From Acidovorax sp. 69 (GTDB lineage Bacteria; Pseudomonadota; Gammaproteobacteria; Burkholderiales; Burkholderiaceae_C): a DNA stretch of 64,000 nt. A program made the translations under genes and the position numbers. The notes under the pieces are model-generated. The model had not been told where the DNA came from and ran no database searches. It worked only from the letters and a program-made list of their open reading frames with translations. Location of the stretch: contig NZ_PGEP01000001.1 in NCBI RefSeq assembly GCF_002797445.1, positions 4,902,380-4,966,379 on the forward strand, written 5' to 3'. Below, piece after piece: positions 1 to 8,619 of the stretch (within the stretch, counting starts at the first letter, position 1; every line of letters begins with the position of its first letter).

Positions 1-794
1 TTGGTGGCGCGGTCGATGAACCAGTAGCCATCGCCAATGCACTCAGCGGCAATCAGGGTGCGCTCGGCGTTCAGGCCGTCCAGCAGGGTCTTGAAGCCCT
101 TGCCTTCCTCGCCCAGCAGCGCGTCCTCGGGGATTTCGAGGTTGTCGAAGAACAGCTCGTTGGTCTCGTGGTTGACCATGTTCAGGATGGGGCGCACCGT
201 CAGGCCGTTGCCAATCGCCTGGTGCAGGTCGATGAGGAAACACGACAGACCATCGGAGCGCTTTTTCACCTGATCGGCGGGCGTGGTGCGGGCCAGCAAA
301 ATCATCAAGTCGCTGTGCTGAATGCGCGAGATCCAGACCTTTTGCCCGTTGATGACCCAGCGGCCATCCTTCTTGACCGCCGTGGTCTTGAGCTTGGTGG
401 TGTCGCTGCCGGTGGTGGGCTCGGTCACGCCCATGGACTGGATTCGCAGCTCGCCCGCGGCGATCTTGGGCAGGTATTTTTGTTTTTGTGCTTCGCTACC
501 GCTGCGCACGATGGCGTTCATCACGTACATCTGGCCGTGGCAGGCGCCCGAGTTGCCGCCGCTGCGGTTGATTTCTTCCATGATGACCGAGGCCTCGGCC
601 ATGGTCAGGCCCGAGCCGCCGTACTCCTGCGGAATCAACGCGGCCATCCAGCCGGCCTGGGTCAGGGCATCGACAAACGCCTCGGGGTAGCCACGGGCCT
701 CATCGATTTTTCGGAAATATTCGTCGGGGAACTGGGCACAGAGGGCGCGCACGGCGTCGCGGATTTCCTGGTACTGGTCGGGCTGGTGGGTCAT
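1..794 (-). CDS. Acyl-CoA dehydrogenase, 3' end outside the window
   Basis: The frame reads leftward from an ATG at 794 and runs off the window edge, so about 264 N-terminal residues are present. It has the acyl-CoA dehydrogenase N-terminal helical domain followed by the middle beta domain with the flavin-contacting stretch GVTEPTTGSDT and, later, VWISRIQHSD. These FAD enzymes introduce the alpha-beta double bond in acyl-CoAs and pass electrons to ETF. The catalytic base normally sits in the missing C-terminal domain and cannot be checked. It is co-directional with the hydratase gene at 867-1763, separated by a dispersed repeat. Substrate unknown. Family assignment is firm. Confidence 0.9.
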   Translation of the reverse strand, partial: MTHQPDQYQEIRDAVRALCAQFPDEYFRKIDEARGYPEAFVDALTQAGWMAALIPQEYGGSGLTMAEASVIMEEINRSGGNSGACHGQMYVMNAIVRSGSEAQKQKYLPKIAAGELRIQSMGVTEPTTGSDTTKLKTTAVKKDGRWVINGQKVWISRIQHSDLMILLARTTPADQVKKRSDGLSCFLIDLHQAIGNGLTVRPILNMVNHETNELFFDNLEIPEDALLGEEGKGFKTLLDGLNAERTLIAAECIGDGYWFIDRAT

Positions 795-810
795 GGTGAT
801 TTTTTAAGTG

Positions 811-863
811 TTTTTGGCCTCTAGCGCTTATGCAGCAATCGCTAGCAGCTATTGATTTGATAG
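811..863 (+). repeat. Dispersed palindromic repeat, copy 1
   Basis: An imperfect palindrome reads GGCCTCTAGCGCTTATGCAG and then CAATCGCTAGCAGCTATTGA, ending in TTTGATAG. It matches the other copies in this window (56107, 17354, 14639). It lies between two minus-strand genes. Confidence 0.8.
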
Positions 864-866
864 TCT

Positions 867-1763
867 TTAGGCCAGTGTGGCCGTGCCCTGCATGGTCAAC
901 CAGCCCTCATGGTCCTGGGCCCACAGCTCCACGGTCTTGCCGTCGGCGGATGGCTTGCCGTGCACGCTGAAGGAATGCAGGTCGAAGGTGGGGCGCACAG
1001 CGCGGAAGTCGAAGGTGGCCACCTGTGCGCCCGGCAGGCTGCGGCGCAGCAGGTCCAGCAGCAGCGTGGCGATCAGCGGGCCATGCACGATCAGGCCGGG
1101 GTAGCCCTCGACCTCGGTCACGTACTTGCGGTCGTAGTGGATGCGGTGGCCGTTGAAGGTGAGCGCCGAGTAGCGAAACAGCAGCACGTCGTCGGGCACG
1201 ATGGTGCGCGACCAGGCGGCCTGGCCGTCCAGGGGCGGCTTTTGCGGCGCGGGCGCCGGGTCGCCGGGCTGGGCCGCACTGCGGTAGACGATGTCGTGCT
1301 CTTCGGTCAGCGCGAGACCGCTGCCGTTTGAAAACTGGTGCTGCACCAGCACAAACAGCAGCTCGCCCGAGCGCCCTGCCTTGTGTTTGACCGACGCGAT
1401 GGTGGACGTGCGCTGCACCTCCTGGCCCACGCGCAGCGGGTTGGCGCCATCACTCTGTATTTCCCAGCGCAGGCGCCCGCCCGCCCACATGCGGCGCGGC
1501 AGTGGCACCGGCGGCAAAAAGCCGCCGCGTTGGGGATGGCCGTCGGGACCAATCTCGCTTTGCCGGGCGTGCGGCAAAAAATACAGCCAGTGCCACAGCG
1601 GCGGCAGCGCGGTGCCGGCGGCGGGTGCCGGGTCGTCACGGTCGAGCGTGGCCGACAGTGCCGCCACGGGCACGGCCGTGAGGGTGTCGCCCAGGGTTTC
1701 ACTTTGGCCTTGCCAGGTCTGCAGGTGCGCGAGCAGGGCGTTGTCAATGGTGGGTTCTGTCAT
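867..1763 (-). CDS. HTD2/MaoC-type acyl-CoA hydratase (FAS1-like dehydratase)
   Basis: A protein of 298 residues if started at the ATG at 1763 (protein begins MTEPTIDN); an ATG three codons upstream at 1772 is an alternative. The N-terminal half is a degenerate hot-dog domain. The C-terminal half carries the MaoC signature RYSALTFNGHRIHYD followed by EGYPGLIVHGPL, with the D/H pair expected to activate water. Homologs are annotated as mesaconyl-C4-CoA or itaconyl-CoA hydratase, or as HTD2-like dehydratases. It would hydrate an enoyl-CoA, fitting the neighbouring dehydrogenase and CoA-transferases. The exact substrate is not visible. Family is confident, the mesaconyl/itaconyl role only a possibility. 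Confidence 0.8.
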   Translation of the reverse strand: MTEPTIDNALLAHLQTWQGQSETLGDTLTAVPVAALSATLDRDDPAPAAGTALPPLWHWLYFLPHARQSEIGPDGHPQRGGFLPPVPLPRRMWAGGRLRWEIQSDGANPLRVGQEVQRTSTIASVKHKAGRSGELLFVLVQHQFSNGSGLALTEEHDIVYRSAAQPGDPAPAPQKPPLDGQAAWSRTIVPDDVLLFRYSALTFNGHRIHYDRKYVTEVEGYPGLIVHGPLIATLLLDLLRRSLPGAQVATFDFRAVRPTFDLHSFSVHGKPSADGKTVELWAQDHEGWLTMQGTATLA

Positions 1764-1966
1764 GGTCGCCATCGTGCGGGCTGGCGGTCGACGGTGCAAT
1801 CCGCGTTTGTGAAAGCGTGTCTTCGGCGCCCATGAAGCCCTGGCCGCTGCGCAGCTGCTTTCATGCGGCCAAAGCCTGCCCTTGCCATTGCCGAATAGCG
1901 CAGCGGGGCCTTTGCGTTCATGCTCACAGCCATTGATTTCCATATCGCTAACGAAGGACGACGAAC

Positions 1967-2884
1967 ATGACGCAAAAGATGGTGCAGGACAAGGTAGTGG
2001 TGGTCACGGGGGCTGGCGGCGGCATCGGGCGCGACATGGCGCTGGCCCTGGCAGCGGCCGGCGCCAAGGTGGTGGTGAATGACATCGGCACCTCCACCAC
2101 CGGCGAGGGCACCGACGCCGGCCCCGCGCAGAAAGTGGTCGACGAAATCAAGGCCGCCGGCGGCCAGGCCGTGGCCAACATGGACAGCGTGGCCGAGTCT
2201 GCTGCCGCCGGCCACATCGTGCAGTGCGCGCTGGACCACTTCGGCCGCATCGACGGCGTGGTCAACAACGCCGGCATCCTCCGCGACCGCTTCTTTCACA
2301 AGATGAGCCTGGACGAGTGGGACGCGGTGATCAAGGTGCACCTCTACGGCAGCTACTTCATGGCCCGCGCCGCTGCCAACCATTTCAAGGAGCAGGAAAG
2401 CGGCGCCTTCGTGCACATGACCTCCACGTCGGGCTTGATCGGCAACCTGGGCCAGGCCAACTACAGCGCCGCCAAGCTGGGGCTGACGGCCCTGTCCAAG
2501 AGCATTGCGCTGGACATGCAAAAGTTCAACGTGCGCTCCAACTGCATCGCACCGTTTGCCTGGAGCCGCATGATCGGCTCCATCCCCACCGACACGCCCG
2601 AGCAGCAGGCGCGCGTGGCCAAAATCCAGCAGATGACGCCCAACAAGATCGCGCCGCTGGCCGTGTACCTGCTGTCCGACCAGGCGCAGGACGTGAACGC
2701 CCAGGTGTTTGCCGTGCGCAACAACGAAATCTTCTTGATGAGCCAGCCGCGCCCGCTGCGCTCGGTGCACCGCAGCGAAGGCTGGACGCCCGAGTTCATC
2801 GCCGAGCACGGCATGCCCGCGCTCAAGGCCTCTTTCGTGCCGATGGACCGCTCGGCCGACGTGTTCAGCTGGGACCCCGTCTGA
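1967..2884 (+). CDS. SDR family 3-hydroxyacyl-CoA dehydrogenase-like protein
   Basis: 305 residues, classical short-chain dehydrogenase. The Rossmann motif TGAGGGIG is near residue 15, NNAG follows at about 100, a catalytic Ser is in HMTSTSG, and the YSAAK motif supplies Tyr and Lys. It most resembles the dehydrogenase part of peroxisomal multifunctional enzyme type 2, and the next gene encodes a MaoC hydratase-2 protein, the other half of that enzyme. The pair would hydrate an enoyl-CoA and oxidise the resulting 3-hydroxyacyl-CoA with NAD+. The ATG at 1967 is preceded by GAAGGA. It is the first gene of the plus-strand catabolic run that extends to 14638. Confidence 0.88.
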   Translation: MTQKMVQDKVVVVTGAGGGIGRDMALALAAAGAKVVVNDIGTSTTGEGTDAGPAQKVVDEIKAAGGQAVANMDSVAESAAAGHIVQCALDHFGRIDGVVNNAGILRDRFFHKMSLDEWDAVIKVHLYGSYFMARAAANHFKEQESGAFVHMTSTSGLIGNLGQANYSAAKLGLTALSKSIALDMQKFNVRSNCIAPFAWSRMIGSIPTDTPEQQARVAKIQQMTPNKIAPLAVYLLSDQAQDVNAQVFAVRNNEIFLMSQPRPLRSVHRSEGWTPEFIAEHGMPALKASFVPMDRSADVFSWDPV

Positions 2885-2900
2885 CCCCGGGAGCGGCTCC

Positions 2901-3794
2901 ATGCCCATCGACTACCACCACCTGAAGGCGCACGACTTTGGCGTGATCCGCCAGTCGTACACCGAACGCGACACCATGCTCTATGCGCTCAGCCTCGGGC
3001 TGGGCAACGACCCGCTGGACGCCGCCGCCCTGCCCTTCGTCTATGAGGGCCTGGAGGCCGGGCTGCGCGCCCTGCCCACGCAGGCCGTGGTGCTGGGCTA
3101 CCCCGGCTTTTGGGCGCGCGAGCCCGACACAGGCATCGACTGGGTGAAGCTCTTGCACGGCGAGCAGCGTGTGCGCTGGCACCAAACGCTGCCTGCCAGC
3201 GGCGACGTGGTGGGCCACAACCGCATCACGCACCTGACCGACAAGGGCGAAGGCAAGGGCGCCATCATGATCACGGAGCGGCGCCTCGAATCCGCCGCCG
3301 GCGAGCTGCTGGCCACCGTGCAACAAGTGACCTTCTTGCGCGGCGACGGCGGCTACAGCCAGCGGGGCGGCGGCCAGCCCAGCGATGCACCACTGCCCGC
3401 GCTGCAACCCACGCCCGAGGACCGCGCGCCCGACTTCACCGACACGCAATCGGTCCGCCCCGAGGCGGCGCTGCTGTACCGCCTGATGGGCGACACCAAC
3501 CCATTGCACGCCGACCCGGCCGTGGCCACCAAGGCGGGGTTCGAGCGCCCCATCCTGCACGGCCTGGCGAGTTACGGCCTGGTGGCCCACGCGGTGCTGC
3601 GCCAGTGCGGCGGGGGCGATCCCGCGCGCCTGAAGGCGCTGGACATCCGCTTTGCCGCACCGGTGTACCCGGGCGAAACCCTGGTGACCGAGATCTGGCG
3701 CGTACCGGGCCAGGCGGGGCAATTCCAGCTGCGCGCACGCGTCGCCGAGCGCGACAAGGTCGTCATGAGCCACGGGTTTGCCGAGCTGGCCTGA
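2901..3794 (+). CDS. MaoC family enoyl-CoA hydratase 2
   Basis: 297 residues, a double hot-dog hydratase-2 protein. The signature GDTNPLHADP near residue 197, followed by GFERPILHGLASYG, contains the Asp and His that activate water. It converts trans-2-enoyl-CoA to the (R)-3-hydroxyacyl-CoA in the type 2 family. The gene begins 16 bp after the SDR stop, so both are probably one transcript and act in sequence. The crotonase at 3876 gives a second, stereochemically different hydratase in the same operon, suggesting different intermediates. Family assignment is strong. Confidence 0.88.
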   Translation: MPIDYHHLKAHDFGVIRQSYTERDTMLYALSLGLGNDPLDAAALPFVYEGLEAGLRALPTQAVVLGYPGFWAREPDTGIDWVKLLHGEQRVRWHQTLPASGDVVGHNRITHLTDKGEGKGAIMITERRLESAAGELLATVQQVTFLRGDGGYSQRGGGQPSDAPLPALQPTPEDRAPDFTDTQSVRPEAALLYRLMGDTNPLHADPAVATKAGFERPILHGLASYGLVAHAVLRQCGGGDPARLKALDIRFAAPVYPGETLVTEIWRVPGQAGQFQLRARVAERDKVVMSHGFAELA

Positions 3795-3852
3795 ACTATC
3801 AAAAAGTGAGCTTTCGGTGCTTTCCACACAAGCGCCATAGCCATTTTTAATC
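3794..3852 (+). repeat. Dispersed palindromic repeat, copy 2 (degenerate)
   Basis: The stretch GTGAGCTTTCGGTGCTTTCC, ACACAAGCGCCATAGCCATT and a TTTAATC tail keeps the layout of the dispersed repeat (GTGCTT, AAGCGC, ATAGC) with several substitutions. It fills the gap between the hydratase and crotonase genes. Confidence 0.6.
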
Positions 3853-3875
3853 AAAAACCATCCCAGGAGAACGCC

Positions 3876-4670
3876 ATGAGCGCATCCCCCGTGTTGACCT
3901 CGGTGCTGGACGGCATCGGCACCATCACCCTGAACCGCCCCGAGGCGCGCAACGCGCTCAGCATGGACATGCGCCCGGCGCTGGCCGACGCGATAGCGCA
4001 GATGCGAGACGACGCGCAGGTGCATGCCGTCATCCTCACCGGCGCGGGCGGTGCCTTTTGCTCGGGCGGCGATATCTCGGCCATGCTCGACACCAGCCGC
4101 ACGGGCCTGGCTTTTCGCAAGGGAATGCGCGAGCTGCACCAGTGGTTCCCCGAGCTGGTGAACCTGGAAAAGCCCGTGATCGCCGCGGTGGACGGCCCCG
4201 CCTTTGGTGCCGGCCTGAGCCTGGCGCTGGCGGCCGACTTTGTGCTGGCCACGCGCCGCGCCAAGTTCTGCGCGGTGTTCGGCCGCATGGGCCTGGTGCC
4301 CGACCTGGGCGCCCTGCACTTGCTGCCGCGCATCGTGGGCCAGCAAAAGGCCAAGGAGCTGGTCTTTACCGCGCGCACCGTCGATGCCGATGAGGCCCAG
4401 CAGCTCGGCATGGTCTACGACATCGTCGAAGACGGGGCCGCGCTGACCGAGGCCGCGCTGGCGCTGGCGCGGCGCTTTGGCCAGGCGTCCACGGCCGCCA
4501 TCGGGATGGCCAAGACCATCATGAACCAGTCCTTCGAGAGCGATGCGCGCACCATCGCCGAGCTGGAGTCCTACGCCCAGGCCATGTGCCGCAGCTCGCC
4601 CTACCACCAGGACGCAGTGCAGCGCTTCAAGGCCAAGGAGCCGCTGCGCTTTGACTGGAATAAAAAGTGA
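3876..4670 (+). CDS. Enoyl-CoA hydratase/isomerase (crotonase family)
   Basis: 264 residues, usual crotonase length. The oxyanion-hole segments are GAGGAFCSGGDIS near residue 55 and DGPAFGAGLSLALAADF near residue 107. The position that carries the first catalytic Glu of mitochondrial crotonase lies in ARRAKFCAVFGRMGLVPDLG; the stretch resembles bacterial PaaG/PaaB-type isomerases more than ECHS1. It would hydrate, isomerise or otherwise process an enoyl-CoA. ATG at 3876 follows the ribosome site AGGAGA. Placed in a catabolic operon, substrate unknown. Confidence 0.88.
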   Translation: MSASPVLTSVLDGIGTITLNRPEARNALSMDMRPALADAIAQMRDDAQVHAVILTGAGGAFCSGGDISAMLDTSRTGLAFRKGMRELHQWFPELVNLEKPVIAAVDGPAFGAGLSLALAADFVLATRRAKFCAVFGRMGLVPDLGALHLLPRIVGQQKAKELVFTARTVDADEAQQLGMVYDIVEDGAALTEAALALARRFGQASTAAIGMAKTIMNQSFESDARTIAELESYAQAMCRSSPYHQDAVQRFKAKEPLRFDWNKK

Positions 4671-4672
4671 CC

Positions 4673-4836
4673 CCCCTGAGTCGCCTTCGGCGCCATCCCC
4701 CCAAGGGGGGACGACGCCAGTGGCCTGGCAAAGCCAGTTCCACGGCGTCCGCTGGCGCGGCTTGCTCCGCGGTCACCGGACGGGTGAGGGCGCGCCCGTT
4801 TCAGCGGTTGCAGGCGGCGCGAAGCGCTGGGGAATA
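4673..4836 (+). repeat. 165-bp intergenic repeat, copy A
   Basis: The segment starts CCCCCTGAGTCGCCTTCGGC, contains a C-rich/G-rich hairpin (CCCCCCAAGGGGGG) and ends with GGTTGCAGGCGGCGCGAAGC plus GCTGGGGAA. Both ends and the hairpin recur at 12817-12976 in the same position relative to flanking genes. It fills the whole gap between the crotonase and CoA-transferase genes. The hairpin could attenuate transcription, but no T-run follows it. Confidence 0.65.
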
Positions 4837-4841
4837 CTGAC

Positions 4842-6125
4842 ATGAGTCTCTTGGCCGATCGGTTGCAAGATTTGATCCGCCCCGGTGACACGCTGTGGTG
4901 GGGCCAGGCCACGGCCGAGCCGCTGACGCTCACGCGCGCGCTGGTGGCGCATCGCCATGCGCTGGCGCAGGGTGGGCGGCTGCGGGTGTTTGTGGGCATT
5001 GGCGCGTCGGACACGCTGCAGCCCGAGCAAGCCGATGCCATCGATTTTTTTGGCTACGCGGCGGGCGGACCGCACCGCAAGCTGGCAGAAGCGGGTGTGC
5101 TCGACATCCTGCCCAGCCACTACTCCCACCTGCCGGGCTTGATCGGCGCGGGCGTGCTGCCGGTTGACGTGGTGCTGCTGCAGGTCTCGCCGCCCGATAG
5201 CGAGGGCCGCTATAGCCTGGGGCTGGCGCAGGAATACCTGCCCGCCGCGATCGAGCGCGCGCGCGTGGTGATCGGTGAGGTCAACCCCGCCATCCCGTGG
5301 ACCCACGGCAGCCTGCACCTGCAGGCCAGCGACTTCGCGCTGCTCATCGACGCCGAGCACCCGCCGCTGGACCAGAGCCGCAGCGCGCCCGGACCGGTGG
5401 AGCAGGCCATCGCGCGGCATGTGGCGGCTCTGGTGCAAGACGGCGCCACACTGCAATTGGGCATCGGCAACCTGCCCGAGGCCGTGCTGGCCGCGCTGCA
5501 CAGCCACCGCGACCTGGGCCTGCACAGCGGCGCGGTGGGCGACGGCATTGCCGCCCTGGCCGAGGCCGGTGTGCTGACCAATGCGAAAAAGAGCCTGGAC
5601 AATGGCGTAGGCATTGGCGGCATCCTGATGGGCAGCGACAGATTGCGCCGCTGGGCGCACCGCAATCCGCAGTTCGCCTTGCGCGGCACCGACTACACAC
5701 ACGACCCCGAGGTGCTTGCCGCCAGCCATCAGCTGGCCGCCATCAACGCGGCCATCGAGGTGGACCTGACGGGCCAGATCAATGCCGAAGTGGCCGCTGG
5801 CGTGTATGTGGGCGCCGTGGGCGGCGCGGTGGATTTTTTGCGCGGCGCAGCGCGCAGCCACGGCGGCCTGCCCATCGTGGCGCTGCCCGCCACCACCAAG
5901 GGCAAGACGCGCATTGTGGCGCAGCTGTCCGGCCCGGTGAGTACGCCACGCAGCGACGCGGGCCTGATCGTCACCGAGCATGGCGTGGCCGACCTGCGCG
6001 GCCAGCCGCTGTCGCGCCGCGTGCGCCGCCTGATCGACATTGCCGCCCCCGAACACCGCGAGGACCTGGAACGCCAGGCCCACGAAACACTGCGCCGCTG
6101 TGGCGCGGCGTTTCATCAAAATTGA
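4842..6125 (+). CDS. Acetyl-CoA hydrolase/transferase family protein
   Basis: 427 residues, length typical of the 4-hydroxybutyrate CoA-transferase / acetyl-CoA hydrolase family. Recognisable segments are LGIGNLPEAVLAAL near residue 205, the C-terminal LPATTKGKTRIV and the conserved DAGLIVTEHGVADLRG. These enzymes move CoA between carboxylates through a glutamyl-CoA thioester. The family usually shows LHTEM or LHSEM with the catalytic Glu; here the stretch reads LHSGAVGDG and residue 230 is Gly. Either the enzyme uses another residue, or it is a hydrolase or inactive. The ATG at 4842 follows the 165-bp repeat directly and has no clear ribosome site. Confidence 0.82.
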   Translation: MSLLADRLQDLIRPGDTLWWGQATAEPLTLTRALVAHRHALAQGGRLRVFVGIGASDTLQPEQADAIDFFGYAAGGPHRKLAEAGVLDILPSHYSHLPGLIGAGVLPVDVVLLQVSPPDSEGRYSLGLAQEYLPAAIERARVVIGEVNPAIPWTHGSLHLQASDFALLIDAEHPPLDQSRSAPGPVEQAIARHVAALVQDGATLQLGIGNLPEAVLAALHSHRDLGLHSGAVGDGIAALAEAGVLTNAKKSLDNGVGIGGILMGSDRLRRWAHRNPQFALRGTDYTHDPEVLAASHQLAAINAAIEVDLTGQINAEVAAGVYVGAVGGAVDFLRGAARSHGGLPIVALPATTKGKTRIVAQLSGPVSTPRSDAGLIVTEHGVADLRGQPLSRRVRRLIDIAAPEHREDLERQAHETLRRCGAAFHQN

Positions 6126-6176
6126 TAGCTAGTGGCGCTTGCTCAATAAGCGCCAGCAGCCTTTTTATTCATATTT
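6121..6176 (-). repeat. Dispersed palindromic repeat, copy 3
   Basis: Inverted orientation: TTGATAGCTAGTGGCGCTTG, CTCAATAAGCGCCAGCAGCC, then TTTTTATTCAT. The arms GGCGCTT and AAGCGCC pair. It starts at the stop of the CoA-transferase gene and ends just before the ribosome site of the thiolase. Confidence 0.85.
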
Positions 6177-6190
6177 CAAGGAGCAACACC

Positions 6191-7399
6191 ATGCGCAGAG
6201 CCGCCATCGTCACCCCCGTTCGCACCCCCGTCGGCACCTTCGGCGGAAGCCTGCGGCCCGTACCCGTCGAGGAGCTGGCAGCCACCACCGTGCGCGCCGT
6301 GGTCCAGCGCAGCGGCATTGACCCGGCGCGCATCGACGACGTGGTCATGGCGCAGTCGTATGCCAACAGCGAAGTGCCTTGTGTGGGCCGCTGGGCCGCG
6401 CTGCAGGCAGGGCTGCCGGTGTCGGTGCCGGGCATGCAGCTCGACCGCCGCTGCGGCGGTGGCCTGCAGGCCATCGTCACGGCCGCGATGATGGTGCAAA
6501 GCGGCGCCGCCGACGTGGTGATTGCTGGCGGCGTGGAAAGCATGAGCAACATCGAGTACTACAGCACCGACATGCGCTGGGGCGCACGCTCAGGCAACGT
6601 GCGCTTTTTCGACCGGCTGGATCGGGGCCGCGAGCGCTCGCAGCCGGTGGAGCGCTTCGGCAAGATCTCGGGAATGATCGAGACGGCCGAGAACCTGGCG
6701 CGCGACTACGGCATCACGCGCGACGAGGCCGACGCCTATGCCCTGCGCAGCCACCAGCGTGCGGCGGCCGCCTGGGAGGCGGGGCGCTTTGCCGACGAGG
6801 TCGTTGCCGTGCCCGTGCCCCAGCGCAAGGGCGACCCGATTCTGTTCAGCCAGGACGAGGGCTTCCGCCCCGAAACCACACCCGCCAGCCTGGCCAAGCT
6901 GCGCGCGCTGATGCCAAACGGCACCGTGACGGCCGGCAACGCCAGCCAGCAAAACGATGCCAGCGCCGCCTGCCTGATCGTGGCCGAGGACAAGCTGGCC
7001 GAGTTGGGCCTCACGCCCATGGCCACGCTGGTGGGCTGGGCGGCGGCGGGCTGCGAACCCTCGCACATGGGCATCGGCCCGGTGCCTGCCGTCAAAAAGC
7101 TGCTGGCGCGGTTGAACCTCCAGATCGACGACATGGACCTGGTCGAGCTGAACGAGGCCTTTGCCTGCCAGGTGTTGGCCGTGCTCAAGGGCTGGGAGTG
7201 GCAGGACCAGGACGCGATTGCGCACAAGCTCAACGTCAACGGCTCGGGCATCTCGCTGGGCCACCCCATCGGCGCCACCGGCGTGCGCGTTCTGGCCACG
7301 CTGTTGCATGAGCTGCAGCGCCGCAAGGGCCGCTACGGGCTGGAAACCATGTGCATTGGCGGTGGCCAGGGCATCGCGGCGGTGTTCGAGAGAGTCTGA
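6191..7399 (+). CDS. Thiolase (acetyl-CoA C-acyltransferase)
   Basis: 402 residues, full-length thiolase. The nucleophilic Cys is residue 88 in LDRRCGGGLQ, a variant of the common NRxCxSGLQ. NEAFA is near residue 320, the catalytic His is in ISLGHPIGATG near 357, and the second Cys is in MCIGGGQG near 387. It would cleave a 3-ketoacyl-CoA with CoA to give acetyl-CoA and a shortened acyl-CoA, closing the beta-oxidation set formed by the upstream genes. The ATG at 6191 is preceded by AAGGAG. All catalytic residues are present, unlike the thiolase-like protein at 11609. Confidence 0.92.
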   Translation: MRRAAIVTPVRTPVGTFGGSLRPVPVEELAATTVRAVVQRSGIDPARIDDVVMAQSYANSEVPCVGRWAALQAGLPVSVPGMQLDRRCGGGLQAIVTAAMMVQSGAADVVIAGGVESMSNIEYYSTDMRWGARSGNVRFFDRLDRGRERSQPVERFGKISGMIETAENLARDYGITRDEADAYALRSHQRAAAAWEAGRFADEVVAVPVPQRKGDPILFSQDEGFRPETTPASLAKLRALMPNGTVTAGNASQQNDASAACLIVAEDKLAELGLTPMATLVGWAAAGCEPSHMGIGPVPAVKKLLARLNLQIDDMDLVELNEAFACQVLAVLKGWEWQDQDAIAHKLNVNGSGISLGHPIGATGVRVLATLLHELQRRKGRYGLETMCIGGGQGIAAVFERV

Positions 7400-7632
7400 A
7401 TACGCCCCCTCTGGGGCGCCCCGCGCTGTCGGGCGGCCCCTGCCCGTCAGTCCTGATTCCAGTTCTCAACTCGCTCGTATTTCACGCGTCTGGGGCTACG
7501 CGCATCGCAGTGCACGGCATCACAGACGCAACGTCCTAAGAAGACCTGAACCCCGGCTTTGGCAAAAGCAGATTCCCACGGCACGGGTTGACGTTCACCA
7601 TCGCAGTTCACAAGATCTATAGGAGACAAACC

Positions 7633-8613
7633 ATGCGTTCTTCCCGCCGCCGCCTTGCCCTTGCCGCCCTGGCCCTGGCGCCCCTTGCCTTGGCCCTGTC
7701 CCCCGCCGCCGCGCAGGACACGCAGCCCGTGCGCCTCATCGTCGGCTACGCCGCGGGCGGCCCCGTCGACCAGGGTGCGCGCCTGTTTGGCCAGGCCTTG
7801 TCCAAGGAGCTGGGCTTGCCGGTCACGGTGGAGAACAAGACCGGTGCCAACGCCACCATCGCCGGCAGCGAGGTGGTGCGCGCCAAGCCCGACGGCCTCA
7901 CGCTGTGGTTTGCCGCCAGCCCCACCATCACCATCAGCCCCAACGTGATGACCAAGATGCCGTTCGATCCGGCCAAAGACCTGGCGCCCGTAGCACCCAT
8001 CCTGAGCTACTACAACGTGCTGGTTGTCAACAATAACGAGCCCTACAAGAACACACGCGAACTCGTGGCCCATGCCAAGGCCAACCCCGGCAAGCTGGCC
8101 TATGGCTCGGCGGGCGTGGGCGGCTCCAACCACCTGGGTGCGCTGCTGTTTGCCAAACGCAGCGGTATCGAGATGAACCATGTCCCCTACCGGGGCAACG
8201 CGCCGGCCATGACCGACGTCATTGGTGGTCAGCTCAACATGATGCTGGACATCATCAGCACCGCCAGCACCTATATCCAAAGCGGCAAGGTGCGCGCACT
8301 CGCCGTCACCTCACCGCAGCGCAATGCCTCGCTGCCCGACGTGCCCACCTTCGCCGAATCTGGCATCGAGGGCCTGCAGGGCTTTGACGTGGGCGGCTGG
8401 TACGGCGTCTATGGCCCCAAAGGCATGGCGCCCGAACTGGTGACCAAGCTCAACAAGGCCGTCAACGCGGCCTTGGCCCAGCCGGATCTGAAAAAGCGCT
8501 ACAAGGAACTGGGCTATGACGAGTGGACCGGCAGCCCCCAGAAGCTGGCCGAACGCGCCGCCAAGGAGCGCGCCATGTGGGCCACCGTGACCCAGGGCAT
8601 CGTGGTGGATTGA
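7633..8613 (+). CDS. Bug family tripartite-tricarboxylate-type solute-binding protein 1
   Basis: 326 residues. A signal peptide (RRRLALAALALAPLALALSP, cleavage near AAAQ) exports it to the periplasm. The mature start PVRLIVGYAAGGPVDQGARL is the hallmark of Bug/TctC proteins, whose first loops coordinate a carboxylate through two water molecules. The gene lies 233 bp after the thiolase with a clear AGGAGA, and 6 bp before the acyl-CoA ligase. No TctA/TctB membrane genes are in the window, as is common for Comamonadaceae Bug proteins. It probably captures the carboxylate that this cluster degrades. Confidence 0.9.
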   Translation: MRSSRRRLALAALALAPLALALSPAAAQDTQPVRLIVGYAAGGPVDQGARLFGQALSKELGLPVTVENKTGANATIAGSEVVRAKPDGLTLWFAASPTITISPNVMTKMPFDPAKDLAPVAPILSYYNVLVVNNNEPYKNTRELVAHAKANPGKLAYGSAGVGGSNHLGALLFAKRSGIEMNHVPYRGNAPAMTDVIGGQLNMMLDIISTASTYIQSGKVRALAVTSPQRNASLPDVPTFAESGIEGLQGFDVGGWYGVYGPKGMAPELVTKLNKAVNAALAQPDLKKRYKELGYDEWTGSPQKLAERAAKERAMWATVTQGIVVD

Positions 8614-8619
8614 GGGGCT

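Noticed and set aside
2865..4607. A 580-codon frame opposite the MaoC and crotonase genes
   Set aside because: It spans two well-supported genes on the other strand and resembles no protein family.
7400..7632. Possible third copy of the 165-bp repeat after the thiolase
   Set aside because: Only CGCCCCCTCTGGGGCG-type similarity is visible; neither end motif is present.
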